10,790 nucleotides of DNA from an uncultured Oscillospiraceae bacterium (GTDB lineage: Bacteria; Bacillota; Clostridia; Oscillospirales; Oscillospiraceae), in the NCBI GenBank assembly GCA_910579595.1, contig CAJTVM010000085.1, positions 1-10,790 on the forward strand. The letters run 5' to 3'. The translations under genes and the position numbers were made by a program. This document shows, one piece after another, positions 6,121 to 10,790 of this stretch; positions within the stretch are counted from its first letter, which is position 1, and the number at the start of each line of letters is the position of its first letter. Below the pieces are notes generated by a model, which was not told the origin of the DNA, ran no database searches, and was given only the letters and a program-made list of their open reading frames with translations.

Positions 6121-6150
6121 GTGGCACGGGCGGAAAAATCGTGTTATAAT
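6121..6150 (+). promoter_or_regulatory. Promoter of the SDR (ymfI-like) gene
   Basis: A perfect TATAAT (6145-6150) preceded by TGT (an extended -10), with GTGGCA (6121-6126) as a partial -35 at 18 bases. It lies between the preceding terminator and a very strong ribosome binding site (AAGGAGGGGGG, 6169-6179). Confidence 0.75.
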
Positions 6151-6184
6151 AAGGGTAATTTTTACGGTAAGGAGGGGGGATCCC

Positions 6185-6916
6185 ATGAAATACGCGCTGA
6201 TCACCGGCGGATCCCGGGGGATCGGGGCCGCCGCCGCCCGGCTGTTCGCCCGCCGGGGCTGGGGAGTGGCTGTGAACTACAACCGGAGCGAAGCCCAGGC
6301 GGAGGCCCTGGCGCGAGAACTGTCCGGGCTGGGAGTGCCCGCCATGGCGGTGTGCGCGGACGTGGCCGATTCCGCCCAGGTGGCGGGCATGGTTGACAAT
6401 GTGTTAGAAAAATTTTGTCAAGTTGACATTTTGGTGTGTTCCGCCGGGGTGTCCCATGTGGGGCTGATCAGTCAAATTGACGAGGACGAATGGCGGCGCT
6501 TATTCGCCGTCAACGTGGACGGCGTGCACCACTGCTGCCGGGCGGTGCTCCCTCATATGCTGGGGAAAAAGTCCGGCTCCATCGTCACGGTGTCCTCCAT
6601 GTGGGGACAGGTGGGCGCCTCCTGCGAGGCGGCGTATTCCGCCGCGAAAGGCGCGGTGATCGCCTACACCAAGGCGCTGGCCAAAGAGCTTGGACCTTCC
6701 AATATCCGGGTAAACTGCGTGGCTCCCGGCGTGATTGACACGGAAATGAACGCCCATCTTACCCCGGACGATCTGGCCGCCCTGGCGGACGAAACGCCTC
6801 TGGGCCGCATTGGCACGGCGGAGGAAGCCGCCGCCGCCATCGCCTTCCTGTCCTCCGGCGAGGCATCCTTCCTCACCGGGCAGGTGGTCTGTCCTAACGG
6901 CGGTTTGGTGGTTTGA
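6185..6916 (+). CDS. ymfI: SDR oxidoreductase, probable elongation factor P 5-aminopentanone reductase
   Basis: A classical short-chain dehydrogenase/reductase of 243 residues, cytoplasmic and NAD(P)-dependent. The nucleotide-binding TGGSRGIG is at 7-14, CSAG replaces the usual NNAG at 85-88, and the catalytic set is Asn110, Ser138, Tyr151 and Lys155 (YSAAK). The C-terminal stretch RVNCVAPGVIDTEMN, with TGQVVCPNGG at the end, resembles the YmfI group. In Bacillus subtilis YmfI reduces the 5-aminopentanone adduct on EF-P to 5-aminopentanol, helping translation of polyproline sequences. The alternative is a FabG-type 3-oxoacyl-ACP reductase, a close relative. No fatty-acid synthesis genes are adjacent, which mildly favours YmfI. 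The gene is monocistronic, with its own extended -10 promoter. No clear terminator is visible before the liv promoter. Confidence 0.75.
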   Translation: MKYALITGGSRGIGAAAARLFARRGWGVAVNYNRSEAQAEALARELSGLGVPAMAVCADVADSAQVAGMVDNVLEKFCQVDILVCSAGVSHVGLISQIDEDEWRRLFAVNVDGVHHCCRAVLPHMLGKKSGSIVTVSSMWGQVGASCEAAYSAAKGAVIAYTKALAKELGPSNIRVNCVAPGVIDTEMNAHLTPDDLAALADETPLGRIGTAEEAAAAIAFLSSGEASFLTGQVVCPNGGLVV

Positions 6917-6977
6917 GCACAAATATCCGTCACAATACAACAGAACGGGAAAGCTTCAACGGCGCACCTTGTGAATT

Positions 6978-7020
6978 TTGTCGGTTGACAACCCAAGAAT
7001 GCGAGTATATAATTGTCAAC
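6978..7020. promoter_or_regulatory. TTGTC/GACAA half-site cluster around the liv promoter (candidate operator)
   Basis: TTGTC (6978-6982) and GACAA (6987-6991) form a dyad over the -35 box. A further TTGTCAAC (7013-7020) pairs perfectly with GTTGACAA (6984-6991) as an 8-bp inverted repeat spanning the promoter. Such half-sites flanking -35 and the start are what a repressor of an amino-acid transporter operon might use. The regulator is unknown. Confidence 0.45.
6985..7013 (+). promoter_or_regulatory. Consensus promoter of the liv operon
   Basis: TTGACA (6985-6990), a 17-base spacer and TATAAT (7008-7013): a perfect match to the sigma-A consensus in boxes and spacing. Transcription would begin near 7020, giving a leader of about 80 bases. 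This intrinsic strength fits abundant production of the binding protein, probably with repression when not needed. Confidence 0.92.
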
Positions 7021-7026
7021 AATCTG

Positions 7027-7046
7027 GGGGGCGCAATCGTGCCCCC
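7027..7046 (+). promoter_or_regulatory. Stem-loop in the liv operon leader
   Basis: GGGGGC (7027-7032) pairs with GCCCCC (7041-7046). Two more pairs (one G-T) can close on an AATC loop. It lies just after the predicted transcription start. No T run follows, so it is not a standard terminator. It may stabilise the 5' end or form part of a regulatory leader. Confidence 0.5.
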
Positions 7047-7100
7047 TTCGATGTTTGGATCGTTAGGCACCACATACGCATTGTTTAGGAGGAACCAAGA

Positions 7101-8360
7101 ATGAAGAAGAAAAATCTTGCGGCCCTGCTCATGGCGGGGGCCATGTGCTTCAGCCTGCTGGCCGGGTGCTCCGGCGGCAGCGAAACCGGCGGCACCGGCA
7201 CCCAGGATCCCGAGGAGCCCAGCCAGGGCGCTGAGGCCACCCAGCCCGCCGGGGATGACCAGAACGGCCAGGGCAATGAGCCTGCCGGTACCGCCAGCGG
7301 CACCTTCAAGCTGGGCGGCATCGGCCCCCTCACCGGTGAGAACGCCATCTATGGCAACGCCGCCATGAACGGCGCCCAGATCGCCGTGGACGAGATCAAC
7401 GCCCTGGGCGGCGCCATCACCTTCGAGTTTGAGAAACAGGATGACGAGAGCGACCCCGAGAAGGCCCTGAACGCCTATAACACCCTGTTGGATCACGGGA
7501 TGCAGGTGCTGGTTGGCACCGTTACCACCGGCCCGTGCATTACCGTGTCCGACCAGGCGTTCCAGGATCGTGTGTTCGCCATGACCCCCTCCGCCTCCTC
7601 CACCGACGTGATCAGCGGCAAGGACAATATGTTCCAGGTCTGCTTCACCGACCCCAACCAGGGCGTTGGCGCCGCCGACTACATCTCCGCGAATATGCCC
7701 GACGCCAAGGTGGCCATTATCTACCGCAACGATGACGCCTACTCTCAGGGCATCCGGGACACCTTCGTGTCCGAGGCCAAGGCCAAGGGCCTGGAGGTTG
7801 TGGACGAGGGCACCTTCACCAAGGATACCCAGACCGACTTTTCCGTGCAGCTCACCTCCGCCCAGAACAAGGGCGCTGACCTGATCTTCCTGCCCATCTA
7901 CTACCAGCCCGCCTCCGTCATCCTGGCCCAGGCCAAGGCCATGGACTACAACCCCACCTACTTCGGTGTGGACGGCATGGACGGCATCCTGACCATGGAG
8001 GGCTTCGACACTTCCCTGGCTGAGGGCGTCATGCTGCTGACCCCCTTCTCCGCCGACGCGGAAGACGAGCGCACCCAGAACTTTGTCAAGACCTACAGCG
8101 ACCTGTACGGCGAGACTCCCAACCAGTTCGCCGCTGATGGCTACGACGTGGTGTACGCCATCTATGAGGCTCTGAACGCCGCCGGCTGCACTGGCGGCAT
8201 GAGCGCCGAGGAGATCTGCGAGGCCCTGATCGCCGTGATGCCCACCATCAGCGTGGACGGCCTCACCGGCCAGGGTATGACCTGGCAGTCCACCGGCGAG
8301 GTGTCCAAGGCCCCCATGGCCGTGGTCATCGAGAACGGCGTGTACGTGCTGCCCAACTAA
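7101..8360 (+). CDS. livJ: Branched-chain amino acid ABC transporter substrate-binding lipoprotein
   Basis: An extracytoplasmic binding protein (419 aa, type I periplasmic-binding fold) that captures substrate, probably Leu/Ile/Val or a related amino acid, for the LivHMG permease encoded downstream. The signal peptide starts MKKKNLAALLMAGAMCFSLL and ends in the lipobox LAGC with the lipid-carrying Cys23. A flexible Gly/Glu/Gln-rich tether (about 24-66) follows. The mature domain starts at FKLGGIGPLTGENAIYGNAA. Typical ligand-pocket stretches are GTVTTGPCITVSD (139-151) and TPSASSTDV (162-170), and the family ending TGQGMTWQSTGEVSKAPMAV is intact. AGGAGG (about 7088-7093) precedes the ATG. It is first in the operon, with a consensus promoter. 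Two large hairpins separate it from livH, which would favour extra copies of this protein. Exact specificity cannot be read here. Confidence 0.94.
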   Translation: MKKKNLAALLMAGAMCFSLLAGCSGGSETGGTGTQDPEEPSQGAEATQPAGDDQNGQGNEPAGTASGTFKLGGIGPLTGENAIYGNAAMNGAQIAVDEINALGGAITFEFEKQDDESDPEKALNAYNTLLDHGMQVLVGTVTTGPCITVSDQAFQDRVFAMTPSASSTDVISGKDNMFQVCFTDPNQGVGAADYISANMPDAKVAIIYRNDDAYSQGIRDTFVSEAKAKGLEVVDEGTFTKDTQTDFSVQLTSAQNKGADLIFLPIYYQPASVILAQAKAMDYNPTYFGVDGMDGILTMEGFDTSLAEGVMLLTPFSADAEDERTQNFVKTYSDLYGETPNQFAADGYDVVYAIYEALNAAGCTGGMSAEEICEALIAVMPTISVDGLTGQGMTWQSTGEVSKAPMAVVIENGVYVLPN

Positions 8361-8388
8361 CGCGGCGCAATTCAACCAGTTTTGAATC

Positions 8389-8426
8389 GGAGGGGCTGCC
8401 GGGAGAGCTCTCCCGGCAGCCCCTCC
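8389..8426. repeat. 38-bp perfect palindrome between livJ and livH
   Basis: Bases 8389-8407 and 8408-8426 are exact inverted copies (19 bp per arm, centred on AGAG/CTCT). In RNA this gives a long GC-rich hairpin 29 bases after the livJ stop. No T run follows, so it is a poor terminator. It is more likely an RNase barrier or partial attenuator protecting the livJ message. A smaller dyad ATTCAA/TTGAAT (8370-8387) precedes it. Confidence 0.85.
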
Positions 8427-8444
8427 CTATATCTTAGGATGTCA

Positions 8445-8496
8445 TCTATGGTGGAAACGGAGGCACGGCATCCCGCGCCCCCGTTTCTGCCATAGA
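8445..8496. repeat. 52-base imperfect hairpin upstream of livH
   Basis: A 16-pair outer stem (8445-8460 with 8481-8496, two G-T pairs), then two 3-bp GC blocks each separated by a single A/C mismatch (8461/8480 and 8465/8476), ending in a CATC loop (8469-8472). It ends 15 bases before the livH ribosome binding site. Together with the preceding palindrome it forms a tandem structured spacer. No T run follows. Confidence 0.8.
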
Positions 8497-8523
8497 ATTG
8501 AGAAAAGAAAGAGAGGCGCGTTT

Positions 8524-9426
8524 ATGGAATTCCTTTCCTATCTGATCAGCGGGATCAGTCTGGGGAGTGTGTACGCCATCATCGCCCTGGGGTACACCAT
8601 GGTGTACGGCATCGCCAAAATGCTGAACTTCGCCCACGGCGACGTGATCATGGTAGGCGGCTATATCTCCTTCTGCACTACCTCTTACCTGGGTCTGCCT
8701 GGGTGGGTGTCTGTGATCTTCGCCATGGTGGTGTGCACAGCACTGGGCGTCCTCATTGAGGGCCTGGCCTACAAGCCCCTGAGGCAGGCCACCTCCCTGG
8801 CGGTGCTGATCACCGCCATCGGTGTGAGCTACTTCCTGCAAAACGCCGCCCTGCTCATCTGGGGCGCGTCCCCCAAGGGGTTCACTCCCCTCATCCCCGC
8901 CGTCAACTCCAAGGGGGAGCCCAATGCCCTGCGGCTGTTTGATGGGCAGCTCTCCATCTCCTACATCTCCCTGGTGACCATGGCGGTGTGCATTGTCATT
9001 ATGATCGCCCTGACCATATTCACCGGCCGGACCAAGCTGGGCAAGGCCATGCGGGCCTGTTCCGAGGACAAGGGCGCGGCCCAGCTCATGGGCATCAACG
9101 TCAACCGCACCATTTCCGTCACCTTTGCCATCGGATCCGCCCTGGCCGCCATCGCGGGGGTGCTGCTGTGCTCCTTTACCACCTCCCTCATGCCCACCAC
9201 CGGATCCATGCCCGGCATCAAGGCATTCACCGCCGCGGTGTTCGGCGGCATCGGCTCTATCCCCGGGGCTTTCCTGGGGGGCATCCTGCTGGGCATCATT
9301 GAGTCGCTGGCCAAGGCGTACATCTCCACCCAGCTGGCCAACGCCATCCTGTTTGCCGTGCTGATTGTGGTGCTGCTGGTGAAGCCCTCCGGCCTGCTGG
9401 GCAGGTATGTGCCCGAGAAAGTTTGA
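8524..9426 (+). CDS. livH: Branched-chain amino acid ABC transporter permease LivH
   Basis: A 300-residue integral membrane permease, one of two that form the inner-membrane channel of the Liv importer. Hydrophobic segments run throughout. Family marks are the N-terminal GSVYAIIALGYTMVYGIAKM (14-33) followed by LNFAHGD, the cytoplasmic ATPase-contact loop GKAMRACSEDKGAAQLMGIN (173-192), and GGIGSIPGAFLGGILLGIIE (241-260). Length is normal for LivH. The ATG at 8524 has GAGAGG (8511-8516) 7 bases upstream. The stop lies 10 bases before the livM start, so the two are closely coupled. Spacing from livJ is 163 bases and is filled by two hairpins. Confidence 0.95.
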   Translation: MEFLSYLISGISLGSVYAIIALGYTMVYGIAKMLNFAHGDVIMVGGYISFCTTSYLGLPGWVSVIFAMVVCTALGVLIEGLAYKPLRQATSLAVLITAIGVSYFLQNAALLIWGASPKGFTPLIPAVNSKGEPNALRLFDGQLSISYISLVTMAVCIVIMIALTIFTGRTKLGKAMRACSEDKGAAQLMGINVNRTISVTFAIGSALAAIAGVLLCSFTTSLMPTTGSMPGIKAFTAAVFGGIGSIPGAFLGGILLGIIESLAKAYISTQLANAILFAVLIVVLLVKPSGLLGRYVPEKV

Positions 9427-9436
9427 GGTGGCCGGA

Positions 9437-10522
9437 ATGAAGAAACTGATTGGCAAGATCAAGGGCCTGAAAAAAACCACAAAGGTGGATTTTGCCACCT
9501 ACGGCGGCGTGATTCTGGCCTTCCTCATCGTCAGCGCCCTGGGGCGGTTTGGGTTCCTGAACCGATCCATCTCCGGTATGCTGGTGCCCATCTGCGCTTA
9601 TATTGTCATGGCGGTGTCGCTGAACCTGGTGGTGGGCATTTTGGGCGAACTGTCCCTGGGCCACGCGGGCTTTATGAGCGTGGGCGCGTTCACCGGCGTG
9701 ATCGTGGCACAGAGCCTTCAGGCGTCCGTCCCCTCCGCCCCCCTGCGGCTGGCGTTGGCCATCGTGGTGGGCGCGATGTTCGCCGCCGTGGCGGGTGTGA
9801 TCGTGGGCATCCCGGTGCTCCGGCTCCGGGGCGACTACCTGGCCATCGTCACCCTTGCCTTCGGCGAGATCATCAAGGAGCTGATCAACTGCCTGCTGGT
9901 GGGCTATGACAGCAAGGGGCTGCACATTGCTTTCAACCTAGACGGAAGCCTGACCATCAACGACATCGGCATGGCCCCCGACGGCATGGCCATTATCAAG
10001 GGCGCCCAGGGCGCCACGGGCACCGCCACAATCGCCTCCTTCACGGCGGGCTTTATCCTGATCATGCTCACCCTGGTCATCGTCCTCAACCTGGTGCGCA
10101 GCCGCGCGGGCCGCGCCATCATGGCCCTGCGGGACAACCGCATCGCCGCCGAGAGCGTGGGCGTCAACGTCACCAAATACAAGCTGATGGCCTTTGTCAC
10201 CTCCGCCGCTTTGGCGGGGGCCGCCGGGGCGTTGTACGGCCTGAACTACTCCGGCCTTACGGCCAGCAAATTCGGCTTCGATACCTCCATCCTGGTGCTG
10301 GTGTACGTGGTGTTGGGCGGGCTGGGCAATATGTGGGGTTCCATCATTGCCGCCACCGTGCTCTACATCCTGCCGGAGGCCCTGCGGGAGTTCCGGGATT
10401 ACCGGATGCTGGTGTACGCCATCGTGCTGATCCTGGTGATGCTGGCCACCAACAACGACCAGCTCAAGGGCCTGCTCGGGCGGATCATTCCCAAGCGAAA
10501 GGGGGCGGCGGACAATGGCTGA
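9437..10522 (+). CDS. livM: Branched-chain amino acid ABC transporter permease LivM
   Basis: A 361-residue membrane permease partnering LivH. A basic N-terminus (MKKLIGKIKGLKKTTK) precedes the first helix. Family marks are GELSLGHAGFMSVGAF (70-85), LRLRGDYLAIVTLAFGEI (128-145), the ATPase-contact loop GRAIMALRDNRIAAESVGVN (225-244) and GGLGNMWGSIIAA (294-306). The frame is open to an ATG at 9407, but I choose the ATG at 9437. GAGGTGG (9425-9431) stands 5 bases before it, and the earlier ATG lies inside livH and would add ten atypical residues. The gene overlaps livG by 8 bases, showing tight coupling. Confidence 0.95.
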   Translation: MKKLIGKIKGLKKTTKVDFATYGGVILAFLIVSALGRFGFLNRSISGMLVPICAYIVMAVSLNLVVGILGELSLGHAGFMSVGAFTGVIVAQSLQASVPSAPLRLALAIVVGAMFAAVAGVIVGIPVLRLRGDYLAIVTLAFGEIIKELINCLLVGYDSKGLHIAFNLDGSLTINDIGMAPDGMAIIKGAQGATGTATIASFTAGFILIMLTLVIVLNLVRSRAGRAIMALRDNRIAAESVGVNVTKYKLMAFVTSAALAGAAGALYGLNYSGLTASKFGFDTSILVLVYVVLGGLGNMWGSIIAATVLYILPEALREFRDYRMLVYAIVLILVMLATNNDQLKGLLGRIIPKRKGAADNG

Positions 10523-10790
10523 GAAAAAGCAGTTTGAGAAGGGCAAAATGGTGCCCGTCCCCAGCGTGTCCATCATCCCGGAGCGGGATCTGGACAAGAC
10601 CCCCATCCTGGAGTGCAGCCACCTGGGGATTGATTTCGGCGGGCTCACCGCCGTCAACGAGTTCAACATCACCGTGGGGCGCACGGAGATCGCCGGCCTC
10701 ATCGGCCCCAACGGCGCGGGCAAGACCACCGTGTTCAACCTGCTCACCAAGGTGTACCAGCCCACACGGGGCACCATCCTGCTGGACGGC
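10515..10790 (+). CDS. livG: Branched-chain amino acid ABC transporter ATP-binding protein LivG, 3' end outside window
   Basis: The first 92 residues of the cytoplasmic ATPase that powers the Liv importer. The nucleotide-binding domain begins at ILECSHLGIDFGGLTAV (31-47), and the Walker A motif GPNGAGKTT is at 64-72. The signature and Walker B motifs lie beyond the window. Compared with typical LivG, which starts only a few residues before the first beta strand, this protein has about 30 extra N-terminal residues (basic start, then PVPSVSIIPERDLDKTP). The ATG at 10515 overlaps the end of livM. An in-frame ATG at codon 12 is a possible alternative start. A LivF gene is expected next. Confidence 0.94.
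   Translation, partial: MAEKKQFEKGKMVPVPSVSIIPERDLDKTPILECSHLGIDFGGLTAVNEFNITVGRTEIAGLIGPNGAGKTTVFNLLTKVYQPTRGTILLDG

Noticed and set aside
6185..6916. Firm assignment of the SDR as FabG (3-oxoacyl-ACP reductase)
   Set aside because: The two groups share the catalytic motifs. The C-terminal segment looks closer to the YmfI group and there are no fatty-acid genes adjacent, so FabG is kept only as the alternative.
6913..7104. Small plus-strand frame (63 codons) between the SDR gene and livJ
   Set aside because: It overlaps the consensus liv promoter, leader and ribosome binding site, has no ribosome site of its own, and its translation looks random.
6930..8375. Long minus-strand open frame (481 codons) opposite livJ
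   Set aside because: It mirrors the livJ coding sequence, has a Gly/His/Val-rich biased composition typical of antisense frames in GC-rich codons, and runs through the liv promoter.
8361..8523. Reading the livJ-livH spacer as an ordinary terminator plus new promoter
   Set aside because: Neither hairpin is followed by a T run, and no convincing -35/-10 pair was found before livH, so read-through transcription is the simpler view.
8446..9498. Minus-strand open frame (350 codons) opposite livH
   Set aside because: Its composition is extremely rich in Gly, His and Gln. It lies antisense to a clear membrane permease and resembles no known protein.

Overview
The window looks like chromosomal DNA of a moderately high-GC anaerobic Firmicute, most plausibly a gut clostridium of the Oscillospiraceae (Flavonifractor/Lawsonibacter/Intestinimonas type). 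This rests on strong AGGAGG-type ribosome binding sites, sigma-A type promoters, G+C-biased codon use, a BlaI/M56 regulator pair and a clostridial-style branched-chain amino acid (Liv) transporter. The organism assignment is inference from sequence style, not a database match.

Layout, left to right. (1) 1-879: the 3' two-thirds of glucose-6-phosphate isomerase (pgi), followed by a strong terminator (961-995). (2) 995-1595: a short, visibly more AT-rich block. It holds a minus-strand XRE-type repressor of 70 aa, back-to-back promoters with overlapping -35 regions, an 11-bp inverted repeat over the repressor's own start region, and one or two tiny plus-strand genes split by an in-frame TGA. It looks like a small insertion or mobile-element remnant between pgi and yebC. 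(3) 1674-2399: yebC, with its own extended -10 promoter and a terminator. (4) 2466-6068: a two-gene operon of a BlaI/MecI-type repressor and a 1053-aa M56 (BlaR1-like) membrane metalloprotease, under a promoter covered by two dyad operators. The protease lacks the beta-lactam-binding domain of BlaR1 and instead carries a roughly 700-residue extracytoplasmic region with two DxDxDG calcium-type loops. No beta-lactamase or other obvious effector gene is attached. (5) 6185-6916: an SDR oxidoreductase most like the EF-P 5-aminopentanone reductase YmfI, with its own promoter. (6) 6985-10790: a Liv operon consisting of a lipoprotein binding protein, two large hairpins, livH, livM and the start of livG (cut by the window end). 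It is driven by a perfect TTGACA-N17-TATAAT promoter embedded in repeated TTGTC/GACAA half-sites.

The most unusual item is the BlaI/M56 operon with its replaced sensor domain. It looks like a self-contained, autoregulated surface-sensing switch whose signal and targets are unknown. Next in interest are the tandem intercistronic hairpins of the liv operon and the small repressor module at 995-1595. No rRNA, tRNA, CRISPR array, complete insertion sequence or known riboswitch was recognised, and there is no gene-free stretch above 300 bases.
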